NCBI GenBank assembly: GCA_964533275.1
Contig: CAZHJK010000012.1
Coordinates: 16,396-80,395 of the forward strand
Length of the DNA stretch: 64,000 nt
Origin: CAZHJK01 sp964533275
GTDB lineage: Bacteria > Bacillota > Clostridia > Eubacteriales > Garciellaceae
Reading direction: 5' to 3'
Notes under the pieces: generated by a model
What the model saw: the letters and a program-made list of their open reading frames with translations, nothing else
Database searches by the model: none
Told to the model about the DNA's origin: nothing
Position numbers and translations under genes: made by a program
Part shown: one piece after another, positions 44,113 through 53,329 of the stretch
How the letters are laid out: each line of letters opens with the position of its first letter
Numbering within the stretch: the stretch's first letter is position 1

Positions 44113-44688
44113 CTATAATAGTCCTTGAAAACCTAAAAATGCAATTGACATTAATCCTGCTGTAATAAGTGCTACTGGGAACCCTTTTAAAACATCAGGT
44201 ACTGAAGACAGTTCTAGACGCTCTCTAATACCTGCAAATAATACAATAGCTAAGGTAAATCCTAGTGCAGCCCCTACTCCATTGAAAATAGTTTCAAGTA
44301 AGTTATACCCACTTTCAATATTTAAGATAGCCACCCCTAATACAGCACAATTTGTTGTAATCAATGGTAGATATACACCTAATGCTTGATAAAGAGTTGG
44401 ACTAACTTTTTGAATAATCATTTCAACTAGTTGTACTAAAGCTGCAATAACTAGAATAAAGGCAATAGTTTGCATATATTCTATTTCTAATGGAACTAAA
44501 ATCAATTCTTGTACAATATACGTAATCGCTGAAGCTATTGCCATAACAAATGTTACAGCCATTCCCATTCCTGTTGCAGTTTCAACCTGTTTTGAAACCC
44601 CTAGGAAGGGACAAATACCTAAAAATCTTGCTAGTACAAAGTTATTTACTAAAATAGAGCTTACTAAAATAATCAAAAGTCCAGTCAA
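44113..44688 (-). CDS. rnfA: Rnf complex membrane subunit RnfA
   Basis: 191-residue membrane protein with six helices and the family motif NNFVLARFLGICPFLGVSK near the N-terminus; the Cys in this segment helps hold an intramembrane [2Fe-2S] cluster with RnfE. TTG start (MTGLLIIL) behind AGGAG. It lies between rnfE (18 bp) and rnfB. Confidence 0.95.
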   Translation of the reverse strand: MTGLLIILVSSILVNNFVLARFLGICPFLGVSKQVETATGMGMAVTFVMAIASAITYIVQELILVPLEIEYMQTIAFILVIAALVQLVEMIIQKVSPTLYQALGVYLPLITTNCAVLGVAILNIESGYNLLETIFNGVGAALGFTLAIVLFAGIRERLELSSVPDVLKGFPVALITAGLMSIAFLGFQGLL

Positions 44689-44706
44689 AATTTCTCCTCC
44701 CCTTTC

Positions 44707-45300
44707 CTATTGAGTTTTTTGGGTCATCTTGTTCAATAGACCTAATAATAGACCTAATGTTAAAAATGCTCCAGGTGGCAATATCATAATTAATGCTGGT
44801 TCAAATCCTGCACCGAAAACAGAAATACCAAAAATGCTTCCTGCACCAAGTAGCTCTCTAATGCTAGCCAAAATAGTAAGCGCAAGTGTAAATCCAAGTC
44901 CCATTCCTAATCCATCAGCTATGGAAGAAACTACACCATTTTTAGATGCAAAGGATTCTGCCCTTGCTAAAATAATACAATTTACAACGATTAATGGGAT
45001 AAACAAACCCAAAGATTTATCTAGTGCTGGCAGATATGCCTTCATTAACATTCCTATTATGGTAACGAATGAGGCTATAACTACTATAAAAGAAGGGATA
45101 CGAATTTTAGCTGGAATTAAGTCCTTAATTAATGCTATAACAGCATTGGAACCTACTAATACAGCTGCTGTAGCTAATCCCATACCTAAACCATTGATAG
45201 CAGCAGTAGTAACAGCAAGAGTAGGACACATTCCCAATAATAATCTAAAAATAGGATTCTCCTTTATAATGCCATTCATAAAAATTTTTCCAAGTTTCAA
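44707..45300 (-). CDS. rnfE: Rnf complex membrane subunit RnfE
   Basis: 197-residue membrane protein paralogous to RnfA, with NPIFRLLLGMCPTLAVT containing the conserved Cys and about six membrane helices. The start TTG at 45298-45300 lies 8 nt after AGGAGG and gives MKLGKIFMNG, the usual family beginning; an in-frame GTG three codons earlier overlaps the site. Between rnfG and rnfA. Confidence 0.95.
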   Translation of the reverse strand: MKLGKIFMNGIIKENPIFRLLLGMCPTLAVTTAAINGLGMGLATAAVLVGSNAVIALIKDLIPAKIRIPSFIVVIASFVTIIGMLMKAYLPALDKSLGLFIPLIVVNCIILARAESFASKNGVVSSIADGLGMGLGFTLALTILASIRELLGAGSIFGISVFGAGFEPALIMILPPGAFLTLGLLLGLLNKMTQKTQ

Positions 45301-45328
45301 AAGCTTCACCTCCTATAGGTTTAAATCA

Positions 45329-45907
45329 TTACTTTAAAAGTTCATTGTATAAATCAACAGAAATATTAACACCGTCTGTAATTCCATTAGTAGTAACAGT
45401 AGCACCAGTTATTGCTTCAATTTCATTTTCATTAGCTGGTGTAGTTTTTACAACTTCTAAAGGAGAATCTATTGGTATATCTCTATATTGATCCTGGAAA
45501 TAATCTTCCGTAGCTTTAGCTCCTAATCCAGGTGTCTCTGAATGGTTAACAACCTTAATACCTGTAACTTTACCATCCACTGAAATTCCCACATTTAAAA
45601 CAATTTCTCCACCATAACCTTTTGGTACAGTTTTAAATGTATACCCCACAACTTCGTTATCACTTATTCCTTCATATACTTCCTCTATGATTTGAAATTC
45701 TGTTTGTATAGCATTTTCCAATTCGGGAGTTTCTACTTTTTTAAATTCAGAAGCTATTGGCAAAGCCGCCATACGAGCATCTATATTTTCTTGTTCTAAT
45801 TGTTGAGCAACTTTATCTGCAGTTGCTATATTAGTAAAACCAAGAAGAACTGCCGCTATTGCAGTAATTACAAAAAGAATTCCAGCTAATTTAAATATCT
45901 CACGCAT
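45329..45907 (-). CDS. rnfG: Rnf complex flavoprotein RnfG
   Basis: 192 residues, one N-terminal membrane helix (about 8-27) and an FMN-binding domain. The covalent FMN site is visible as EAITGATVTTNG, with T170 as the likely attachment residue for ApbE. It begins within the last 8 nt of rnfD. It passes electrons within the membrane-bound chain from ferredoxin to NAD. Confidence 0.95.
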   Translation of the reverse strand: MREIFKLAGILFVITAIAAVLLGFTNIATADKVAQQLEQENIDARMAALPIASEFKKVETPELENAIQTEFQIIEEVYEGISDNEVVGYTFKTVPKGYGGEIVLNVGISVDGKVTGIKVVNHSETPGLGAKATEDYFQDQYRDIPIDSPLEVVKTTPANENEIEAITGATVTTNGITDGVNISVDLYNELLK

Positions 45908-46904
45908 TAGCCTTCACCTCCCCATAAATCTTGGGTGTTGTATATTTATCTATAAGTGGAGCAGCCACATTCATTAATAGAATAGAATAGGAAACACCTT
46001 CTGGGTATCCACCCCATAATCTTATAACACTGGTTAAAATACCACATCCAAGGGCAAATATAATTTGTCCTCTTGGTGTTACAGGTGAGGAAGAGTAGTC
46101 AGTAGCCATAAAGATAGCACCTAACATCAGCCCTCCAGATAATATGTGGAAAATTCCATCTCCAGTGAATAAGCCACCAGAACCAAATACAAAGGTCATT
46201 GCTCCTACTGTACCTATAAATATAGCTGGAATTCGCCATGAAATCACTCCACGGTATAATAGATAAGCAAAGCCTATTAATAGTGCAAGTGCTGAGGTTT
46301 CTCCTATTACTCCTGCTACATTACCTAAAAATAAGTCCATATAGCTTGGCAATTCTACTGCTGCCAAAGTAGCTGAAGCTTCAGCAGTTGCTGTTCCTGT
46401 AGCATCCGCAGCATGAAGCATTCCTAATGGAGTTGAAGAACTTACTGCATCTGCTGCAGCTCTTGGCCAAACAAAGCCTGCTGTCATTTTTGTAGGCCAT
46501 GAGGCAAGCAAAAATGCCCTTGCAGCTAAAGCAGGATTCATAAAATTCTGTCCTATTCCACCGAAGGCATGTTTTACTAATAATATTGCAAATACCGACC
46601 CAATAACTGCAATCCACCAAGGGGCACTTGGAGGTAAATTAAAGGCAAGTAATAAACCAGTTACTGCTGCACTCCAATCATTTATTGTTATAGGTTTTTT
46701 AGTGATTTTCTGTATCAAAGCCTCAGCAATAACTGCTGAAAGTACTGATATTATGATTAAAATCAAGGCATTAATCCCAAAGAAATACACTGCACAAGCA
46801 AATGCTGGTACTAGTGCAATTATTACATCTCTCATTATGACACTAACATCTTCCTTTGAACGAATATGTGGGGAAGATGATGCTGTCAAAAATAAATCAT
46901 TCAT
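45900..46904 (-). CDS. rnfD: Rnf complex membrane flavoprotein RnfD
   Basis: 334-residue NqrB/RnfD-family membrane protein with about nine helices. Family motifs include GGIGQNFMNPALAARAFLLASWP and the covalent-FMN region DAVSSSTPLG (T158 the likely FMN threonine). Couples electron flow to ion movement with the other subunits. Starts 12 bp after rnfC; overlaps rnfG by 8 nt. Confidence 0.96.
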   Translation of the reverse strand: MNDLFLTASSSPHIRSKEDVSVIMRDVIIALVPAFACAVYFFGINALILIIISVLSAVIAEALIQKITKKPITINDWSAAVTGLLLAFNLPPSAPWWIAVIGSVFAILLVKHAFGGIGQNFMNPALAARAFLLASWPTKMTAGFVWPRAAADAVSSSTPLGMLHAADATGTATAEASATLAAVELPSYMDLFLGNVAGVIGETSALALLIGFAYLLYRGVISWRIPAIFIGTVGAMTFVFGSGGLFTGDGIFHILSGGLMLGAIFMATDYSSSPVTPRGQIIFALGCGILTSVIRLWGGYPEGVSYSILLMNVAAPLIDKYTTPKIYGEVKANA

Positions 46905-46916
46905 TTTTATAACCTC

Positions 46917-48245
46917 CTATCCTTTTCTTTTTTGTGCTACTATCTCCCTCTTTGCCAAACGAATGGAGGGAACTAATGGCCTTCTTGAAGGGCAAATATA
47001 AGAACAGGAACCACACTCAATACAATCCAAAGCATGATATGCTTCAGCTTTTTCATATTGTTCATTTAATGAATATGCTGAAATATATAAAGGTAATAAG
47101 TTTATAGGACATACCTCAACACATTTTCCACATCTTATACATGGAGTTGGATCTGGAATATTAGCCTCCTCTTCATTTAACACTAGAATACCTGATGTTC
47201 CTTTAATAACTGGTATTTCAGTAGAGAATTGTGTTATTCCCATCATTGGTCCACCCATAATTATCTTTCCAGGGTTTTGGGAGAAACCTCCACATTGCTC
47301 AATTATTTCAGAAAAAGGTACCCCTAATCTTACCAAAAGATTTTGTGGCTCTTTTATTGCACTGCCTGTTATTGTTACTACTCTTTCTACTAGAGGCATA
47401 CCTGTTTTAATAGCATTAGCAATGGCAACTATAGTACCAACATTTTGTACAACTGCACCTGCATCCATTGGTAATCCACCTGAAGGGACCTCTCTCCCTG
47501 TAATAGCGTGGATTAATTGTTTCTCTGCTCCCTGAGGATATTTTGTATGCAATGAATATATAGTTATATTATTATCATCGCCTAATACCTTTTTAATAGC
47601 CTCAATTGCATCTGGCTTATTATCCTCAATCCCAATATAACCTTTTTCAACATTAAGGGCTTTTAATATTGCCTTCAAACCCAATACTACTTCATCTGCC
47701 TTCTCTACCATTACCCGGTGATCAGCTGTTAAAAAAGGTTCACATTCAGCTCCGTTAATTATTACAGCATCGATCTTTTTTTCTGGAGGAGGAGAAAGCT
47801 TAACCTGTGTTGGAAAAGTTGCTCCACCTAACCCAACAATACCAGCATCTCTAATTAAATTGACAATTTCCTTAGGTGAAATACCCTCTAAACTATTATA
47901 AGGTTTTATATCCTCATGAATAGTATCTTTGCCATCGGATTCAATGACAATAGATAAAACCTTCTGTCCATTAGGATGAAGTCTTGGTTCAACAGCTATC
48001 ACCTTTCCAGAGACGCTAGCATGAACAGGCGCAGACACAAAGCCTTTAGGTTCGCCAATTTTTTGACCTAACTTAACAAAATCTCCCTTTTTAACAATTG
48101 GTTCACAGGGAGCTCCAATATTTTGTTGCATTGGCAAAATAACCTGCGTAGGAGCGCTAGCTTCTTTTAAAGCCTTGTGACTGGTAAATTCTTTAAAATA
48201 TGAAGGATGAATTCCTCCATGAAAAGTTGCGTGTTTTATTTCCAT
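46917..48245 (-). CDS. rnfC: Rnf complex NADH-binding subunit RnfC
   Basis: 442 residues. The N-terminal barrel-sandwich region is followed by the NuoF-like Rossmann domain (AGIVGLGGATFPTQVKL, NGAECEPFLTADHR), an SLBB-type segment, and two [4Fe-4S] motifs (CIRCGKCVEVCP, CIECGSCSYICP). It reduces NAD+ at the cytoplasmic face. First gene of the rnf operon; a 28-bp dyad lies 43 nt upstream of its ATG. Confidence 0.97.
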   Translation of the reverse strand: MEIKHATFHGGIHPSYFKEFTSHKALKEASAPTQVILPMQQNIGAPCEPIVKKGDFVKLGQKIGEPKGFVSAPVHASVSGKVIAVEPRLHPNGQKVLSIVIESDGKDTIHEDIKPYNSLEGISPKEIVNLIRDAGIVGLGGATFPTQVKLSPPPEKKIDAVIINGAECEPFLTADHRVMVEKADEVVLGLKAILKALNVEKGYIGIEDNKPDAIEAIKKVLGDDNNITIYSLHTKYPQGAEKQLIHAITGREVPSGGLPMDAGAVVQNVGTIVAIANAIKTGMPLVERVVTITGSAIKEPQNLLVRLGVPFSEIIEQCGGFSQNPGKIIMGGPMMGITQFSTEIPVIKGTSGILVLNEEEANIPDPTPCIRCGKCVEVCPINLLPLYISAYSLNEQYEKAEAYHALDCIECGSCSYICPSRRPLVPSIRLAKREIVAQKRKG

Positions 48246-48287
48246 TACCCTATCACCTCTTTATTTATTATTTCAAAGCTTAAGGTT

Positions 48288-48315
48288 ATTGCATATTAGT
48301 TTAATAATGTGCAAT
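48288..48315 (-). promoter_or_regulatory. Dyad upstream of rnfC
   Basis: An imperfect inverted repeat of 11-bp arms (ATTGCATATTA and TAATGTGCAAT, one mismatch that is a G-U in RNA) around a 6-bp centre lies 43-70 nt before the rnfC ATG. It could be an operator or a leader hairpin. The rest of the 363-bp gap to moaC shows only the moaC terminator and AT-rich sequence; no convincing promoter was found. Confidence 0.4.
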
Positions 48316-48502
48316 ACTCTCATTTAACAAATTGTATATAGGAATTGTTTCTTAAATATAGGTTAGTATATAAAATAACACTAAAGTACATAATAAGACT
48401 ACTCTATATTTTTATCACACAATACAATTTCTGATAATTAAAAAACACTTTTTGTAATTCGACACCAAGATATAAAATCCTTCTTTTTTATAAAATATCA
48501 TT

Positions 48503-48537
48503 AAAATACACCAAATTCACTTAGATATTTTGGTGTT
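48503..48537 (-). terminator. Terminator after moaC
   Basis: ACACCAAAA pairs with TTTGGTGT around a 12-nt loop and is followed by ATTTTAAT on the minus strand, about 70 nt past the moaC stop. Confidence 0.65.
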
Positions 48538-48608
48538 TTAGTACATTTATAATAATTATTATATAAAAAATTTGTAGGATTTTCTAGGGTTATATAAAAT
48601 TAACAACA

Positions 48609-49088
48609 TTAACCATTCCTTTTATAGTGTCCAGATTTACCGCCTAATTTTTCTAATAATTTTATTTCAGTAATATACATTTCTTTATCAATTGCTTTAC
48701 ACATATCGTATATTGTAAGTGCAGCAATAGATACAGCAGTTAAAGCTTCCATTTCCACACCCGTTTTGCCTGTGCTTTTCACTTTGGATTCAATATAAAT
48801 TTCACCTTCTTCATCATTCAATTTAAAAGAAATATCACTACCGCTAAGAAATATATTATGACACATTGGAATTAACTCACTGGTTTTTTTGGCACCCATA
48901 ATACCTGCTACTTGAGATACAGCTAGTACATCACCCTTTTTTATATTTCCTTCTTTAAGAATTGACAATGTCTCTGGTTTCATAAAAATAGATCCACATG
49001 CAATAGCTTCTCTATTTGTATCGTCTTTTTTATTAACATCTACCATTCTTGCTCTTCCTTCATCATTTAAATGTGAAAGCTCAGACAT
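48609..49088 (-). CDS. moaC: Cyclic pyranopterin monophosphate synthase MoaC
   Basis: 159 residues; second step of molybdenum cofactor synthesis. Motifs ELIPMCHNIFLSG and KSTGKTGVEMEALTAVSIAALTIYDMCKA are diagnostic. GGGGGG precedes the ATG. It stands alone between two terminators, with no other moa gene or molybdoenzyme in the window. Confidence 0.95.
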   Translation of the reverse strand: MSELSHLNDEGRARMVDVNKKDDTNREAIACGSIFMKPETLSILKEGNIKKGDVLAVSQVAGIMGAKKTSELIPMCHNIFLSGSDISFKLNDEEGEIYIESKVKSTGKTGVEMEALTAVSIAALTIYDMCKAIDKEMYITEIKLLEKLGGKSGHYKRNG

Positions 49089-49159
49089 GAGTTACCCCCC
49101 TAGCATATAAACAAATTCTTAACATAATAATATTATACCATGGACAGGCAAAAAGAAAA

Positions 49160-49204
49160 GACACAATTAAAAAAGACCTTTGTGAGGTCTTTTTTAATTG
49201 TGTC
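49160..49204 (-). terminator. Terminator of the NuoEF/hydrogenase-like operon
   Basis: A near-perfect 18-bp inverted repeat (ACACAATTAAAAAAGACC with GGTCTTTTTTAATTGTGT) lies 33 nt past the nuoF-like stop. The inner stem AAGACCTCACAAAGGTCTT followed by TTTT has intrinsic terminator form, in both directions. Confidence 0.9.
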
Positions 49205-49236
49205 ATATTGTTAATATGTCATAATTTAAACATTAA

Positions 49237-51030
49237 TTATGCCTTGATAATTGCACCAAATGGACATGCTTCAATACAAGTTCCACATTTAATACACTGA
49301 GATTGATTAATAACATAGGGTGTCTTTGGCTTCCCTGAAATACAATTAACGGGACATTTTTTAGCACAAATACCACATGCTTTACAAATATCTTTTACTA
49401 TTTCATAAGATAATAGTTCTTGACAGGCGCCAGCAGGACATTTTTTATCTCGAATATGTGCTTCATATTCATCTCTAAAATAACGGATAGTAGATAAAAC
49501 TGGATTAGGAGCTGTTTGACCTAGACCACATAAAGCAGAATCCTTAATTTCATTTGCTAGATTCTCTAATCTCTCTATATCTCCTTCTTCTCCCTTTCCT
49601 TGGGTAATCCTTTCTAGAATTTCAAGCATTCTCTTAGTACCTACTCTACATGGTGTACATTTCCCACAGGATTCATCAACTATAAAATCCATGAAAAATC
49701 TTGCAATATCTACCATGCAATTGTCCTCGTCCATAACAATTAGTCCTCCTGAACCCATTATGGAACCAATTTGTTGTAATGAATCATAGTCTATAGGAGT
49801 ATCTAAATGTTCAGCAGGAATACAACCTCCAGAGGGACCACCTGTTTGAGCTGCTTTAAATTCTTTACCATTTGGGATTCCTCCGCCTATATCGTAAACA
49901 ATCTCTCTAAGAGTAGTACCCATAGGAATTTCTACTAACCCTGTATTGTTTGTTTTACCACCTAATGCAAATACCTTTGTTCCATTAGATTTTTCAGTTC
50001 CAAAAGTAGAAAACCATTCTGGACCTTTTAAAATTATAATAGGTACATTAGCATAGGTTTCAACATTATTTAGTATTGTTGGTTTTGCAAAAAGCCCTTT
50101 ATTAGCAGGGAATGGTGGTTTTGGTCTAGGAGTTCCTCTTTTCCCTTCTACTGAGTTAAGTAATGCAGTTTCTTCACCACAAACAAAAGCCCCCGCACCC
50201 AATCTAATATCTAATTCAAAATCAAAATCTGTATCAAATATATTTTTTCCTACTAACCCATATTCGCGTGCTTGATTAATTGCAATGGATAATCGTTTAA
50301 CTGCAATTGGATATTCCGCCCTTATATATATGTATCCTTGATTTGCTCCTATTGCATATGCCGCTATAGCCATAGCCTCAATTACTGAATGAGGATCTCC
50401 TTCTAAAATACTTCTATCCATAAATGCTCCTGGATCACCTTCATCAGCATTACATACTACATACTTTTCATCTCCTACTGCACTTTTTGCAAATTGCCAT
50501 TTCATTGCAGTTGGGAAACCTGCTCCTCCTCTTCCTCTTAAACCTGCCTCCTTCATCAATTGTATTACATCTTCTGGTGTCATAGTTAATAAGACCTTTT
50601 CTATTGCCTTATAACCGTCAAAGGCTAGGTACTCATCAATATTTTCCGGATCAATTACACCACAATTTCTCAAAGCAATTCTTTCTTGTTTCTTAAAAAA
50701 TTCTACATCATTTAAAGATCTTACTTTATCCTCATCCATTGACTCATGATAAACTAATCTTTTTAAAATTCTCCCCTTAACAAATTGTTCCTCTACTAAT
50801 TCCGGTATATCTTCTACTTTAACTCTGCTATAAAAAACACCTTCTGGATAAACAATCACAACAGGACCTAATTCACATAATCCGAAACAACCTGTTGTAA
50901 TTAATTCTATTTCATTTTCTAAATTATGATTTTTAAATTCCTTCTTAAAACTTTTTACTAATTCTCCAGATCCTGAAGAATGACAACCTGTACCTCCGCA
51001 TACTAGTACTTGAGAACGATAAAAATTCAA
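49237..51030 (-). CDS. NADH dehydrogenase/hydrogenase NuoF-like flavoprotein (HydB type)
   Basis: 597 residues. In order: an N-terminal thioredoxin-like [2Fe-2S] domain (VCGGTGCHSSGSGE, TTGCFGLCELG), the FMN/NADH domain (GLRGRGGAGFPTAMKW, NADEGDPGAFMDRS, CGEETALLNSVEGKRGTPR), an SLBB segment, the SCGKCTPCRVGTKRM [4Fe-4S] motif, and a C-terminal two-cluster ferredoxin domain (CKACGICAKKCP, CIKCGTCIEACP). This is the layout of the diaphorase subunit of NAD-linked, often electron-bifurcating [FeFe] hydrogenases and formate dehydrogenases. TTG start behind AGGAGG. No catalytic partner follows; a terminator does. Confidence 0.93.
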   Translation of the reverse strand: MNFYRSQVLVCGGTGCHSSGSGELVKSFKKEFKNHNLENEIELITTGCFGLCELGPVVIVYPEGVFYSRVKVEDIPELVEEQFVKGRILKRLVYHESMDEDKVRSLNDVEFFKKQERIALRNCGVIDPENIDEYLAFDGYKAIEKVLLTMTPEDVIQLMKEAGLRGRGGAGFPTAMKWQFAKSAVGDEKYVVCNADEGDPGAFMDRSILEGDPHSVIEAMAIAAYAIGANQGYIYIRAEYPIAVKRLSIAINQAREYGLVGKNIFDTDFDFELDIRLGAGAFVCGEETALLNSVEGKRGTPRPKPPFPANKGLFAKPTILNNVETYANVPIIILKGPEWFSTFGTEKSNGTKVFALGGKTNNTGLVEIPMGTTLREIVYDIGGGIPNGKEFKAAQTGGPSGGCIPAEHLDTPIDYDSLQQIGSIMGSGGLIVMDEDNCMVDIARFFMDFIVDESCGKCTPCRVGTKRMLEILERITQGKGEEGDIERLENLANEIKDSALCGLGQTAPNPVLSTIRYFRDEYEAHIRDKKCPAGACQELLSYEIVKDICKACGICAKKCPVNCISGKPKTPYVINQSQCIKCGTCIEACPFGAIIKA

Positions 51031-51069
51031 ACAAAATCCCTCCTTACATTCTTTTCTTTTATCCTAATT

Positions 51070-51462
51070 TTATTTCGTAACTGGATCTATAACTTTGCCA
51101 TCAATAACAGTCATTGTATATTCATCAATAACTTTACCATTCTTAATATGGCTTTCTACCATAGCCTTTGCTTTTTCAGGATCCATTTTTATATAGGTAA
51201 CCTTATTTCCATCTGGTGAGTATACCTCAACCATAGGTTCTAAACGGCATGCTCCAATACAACCTGTTTGTGCCACTGTAACATCTTTTAAATCCAAATT
51301 GCTAATTTCTTCCATAATAGTGGTCAAAACCGGTCTAGCTCCTGCTGCTATACCACAAGTTGCCATACCTACTATAATTCTATAACCCTCTCTACCTTTT
51401 CTTAAATTAATATTTTCCAAGGTATTTTTTCTAATTTCTGCTAATTCCTTTAAGGATTTCAA
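51070..51462 (-). CDS. Thioredoxin-like (2Fe-2S) ferredoxin domain protein
   Basis: 130 residues; the first Cys in MATCGIAAGARPV and a Cys pair in QTGCIGACRLEPM suggest a NuoE-type thioredoxin-like [2Fe-2S] fold, although the first region has one visible Cys. Regular member of clostridial NuoEF/hydrogenase clusters. TTG start; it overlaps the upstream ATPase gene by 4 nt (TTGA), and ends 39 bp before the nuoF-like gene. Confidence 0.85.
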   Translation of the reverse strand: MKSLKELAEIRKNTLENINLRKGREGYRIIVGMATCGIAAGARPVLTTIMEEISNLDLKDVTVAQTGCIGACRLEPMVEVYSPDGNKVTYIKMDPEKAKAMVESHIKNGKVIDEYTMTVIDGKVIDPVTK

Positions 51463-52019
51463 TTTTCCACACCCCCATATAATTTTTTTAAGCCCTGTTT
51501 AACATAATCTTTAATCCAATTAACTACTTCACTTTGAAAAATTGAGACCTCATCGCCCAATATCTTCTTTATCTCTCTAGTATCAAAAATAAATTCTTGA
51601 TGATTATATCCATGAAAATAAATCAGTTCTGTATTATGTCCTAGGGATAAAATTATGCTAACTATAGTTTCAGCCATATTACCTAAGGGTGCACGATCAA
51701 TATGATCATATTGAAAGCTAGCCTTTACTCTAGTTCCAATCCCTTTTTCAGAATCAATCATAAAATTACCCTGACATCTTTCAGCTGAAGCCTTAAGAAG
51801 TGAAATACCTAAACCAACTTTTCTTGTAGTTCTTGTTGTAATAAATGGATCACTTACTCTCTTTAAAAATTCCTTATCCATTCCCTGTCCGTCATCTTCA
51901 ATAATTACAACTAATTTATTTTCAATTGTACTCTCCAACACTTTTAATTTTATAATATTTGCCTTAGCACTGATTGAATTTTGTACAATATCTAAAATAT
52001 GTAAAGAAATTTCTTTCAT
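51459..52019 (-). CDS. HATPase-fold ATP-binding protein
   Basis: 186 residues with a GHKL ATPase domain: N box HILDIVQNSISAKA, G1 box EDDGQGM and G2 box KVGLGISLLKASAERC. There is no His phosphorylation domain, so it is not a full sensor kinase. The C-terminal 70 residues have no recognised motif. No Shine-Dalgarno site is visible; it starts 4 nt after nuoE and probably relies on translational coupling. Such proteins are constant but uncharacterised members of these clusters. Confidence 0.82.
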   Translation of the reverse strand: MKEISLHILDIVQNSISAKANIIKLKVLESTIENKLVVIIEDDGQGMDKEFLKRVSDPFITTRTTRKVGLGISLLKASAERCQGNFMIDSEKGIGTRVKASFQYDHIDRAPLGNMAETIVSIILSLGHNTELIYFHGYNHQEFIFDTREIKKILGDEVSIFQSEVVNWIKDYVKQGLKKLYGGVEN

Positions 52020-52023
52020 AGTA

Positions 52024-52509
52024 TTAAGATTTATATTTTTCTAGAATTTTAGGAATATCACTTTCTACCAATCTTCCATATACTTCATCATTAATCATTA
52101 ACACTGGAGCTAATCCACATGCTCCTAGGCATCTAGTTGCATCTATAGTAAATAATCCATCTTCTGTTGTATCACCTAATTCTATATCTAGTTCCTTCAT
52201 AACACGATCCATGATTTTTTGCGAACCTCTAACATAACATGCAGTTCCAAGACAAACACCAATTTTGTATTTGCCCTTTGGTGTTAATGTAAACTGTGAG
52301 TAAAATGTAACTACCCCATAAACCTCTGTTAACGGCACACCTAAGCCATCAGCAATTTCTTCCTGTACTTCCAATGGTAAATACCCATATAATTCTTGAG
52401 CATCATGTAATACAGGTATTAAAGCTCCACGCTCATCCTTATGCTTCTCAATAATTTCTAATAACTTTTGTAACTTTTCTTCCTGCTCTGTTCTAACAGC
52501 TTGAGACAT
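52024..52509 (-). CDS. nuoE: NuoE-like [2Fe-2S] subunit (HydC type)
   Basis: 161 residues, 24-kDa subunit family. An N-terminal helical bundle (LIPVLHDAQELYGYLP) is followed by a thioredoxin-like domain with the four Cys of a [2Fe-2S] cluster in CLGTACYVRG and ATRCLGACGLAPV. Partner of the NuoF-like protein in NAD-linked hydrogenases. GGGGG lies about 10 nt before the ATG. Confidence 0.95.
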   Translation of the reverse strand: MSQAVRTEQEEKLQKLLEIIEKHKDERGALIPVLHDAQELYGYLPLEVQEEIADGLGVPLTEVYGVVTFYSQFTLTPKGKYKIGVCLGTACYVRGSQKIMDRVMKELDIELGDTTEDGLFTIDATRCLGACGLAPVLMINDEVYGRLVESDIPKILEKYKS

Positions 52510-52597
52510 ATTTTTCTTAACCCCCTTATAATTGTGTTTGTTATTTAATTATCAACATTATATCATATAATTCAGAAAATTTATAATAAATAATAAT

Positions 52598-53326
52598 TTA
52601 TCTATGCTTTCTATTAAAAAAATCAAAAAAATTTTTTATATCTACTTTGTTTAATGTTAAAAAAGATTGTCTTTCCAAGATTTTTTCTAGGGAATGGGCA
52701 TCAGATGATTGGATAAATTGATAATTTTTATATTTTTTTAACCAATTTTTAAAATTTTCCTCTTTTACACTACTAGATAATTCTAAAGTTGTAATAGATA
52801 AATGAGATGGAATAAAGCCAAGATTTGATATAATACTGTATGAATCTCTATCTATATGAGCTGGAATTACCACTCCATCCCATTTCTTTACAAGACTGAA
52901 TATTTCATCTATAGATAAATGAAGAGCATTTATTAAAAGATTATCTACCTGCCCTATTAATTTATCCTCTGAATTTAAAATTAATTGTTCTCCAAATATT
53001 TCTTTATTATTTAATATATGAGGTAAATATGATTCTATATATTTATCAAATGCCATAGCATCATCTAGGGTTGGAAAATAGCATAATAAATGTACCTCCT
53101 CCTTTGTATTTACCTCAATGCCTGGAATAATAACTATTTCTTTATCCTTAGCAACTTCTATAATTGCTGGTAAATTTTTTGCGCTATTATGATCGGTTAT
53201 AGATATTATATCTAATCCCTTTAAAAGGGACATGTTTACTATATTATTAGGAGTCATATCATTATCACCACAAGGAGAAAGAGCTGAATGAATATGAAGA
53301 TCATACGCCCAATGACCTTTATCCAT
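52598..53326 (-). CDS. PHP domain protein (putative metal-dependent phosphoesterase)
   Basis: 242 residues. PHP metal-binding motifs are visible: YDLHIHSALSPCGDN (HxH near 11-13), SITDHNSAKN, PGIEVNTKEEVHLLCYF, PAHIDRDS and the C-terminal SSDAHSL. Likely a phosphoesterase, possibly on a nucleotide; its substrate is unknown. It sits between the DRTGG gene (3-bp gap) and nuoE, a conserved neighbourhood. Confidence 0.9.
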   Translation of the reverse strand: MDKGHWAYDLHIHSALSPCGDNDMTPNNIVNMSLLKGLDIISITDHNSAKNLPAIIEVAKDKEIVIIPGIEVNTKEEVHLLCYFPTLDDAMAFDKYIESYLPHILNNKEIFGEQLILNSEDKLIGQVDNLLINALHLSIDEIFSLVKKWDGVVIPAHIDRDSYSIISNLGFIPSHLSITTLELSSSVKEENFKNWLKKYKNYQFIQSSDAHSLEKILERQSFLTLNKVDIKNFFDFFNRKHR

Positions 53327-53329
53327 CTT

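Noticed and set aside
44729..45337. 202-codon plus-strand frame antisense to rnfE
   Set aside because: Mirror of a real membrane-protein gene; no independent ribosome-binding site or motif.
48246..48608. Rex operator upstream of rnfC
   Set aside because: No TTGTTAAnnnnTTAACAA-like palindrome is present; a single half-site resemblance is not enough.
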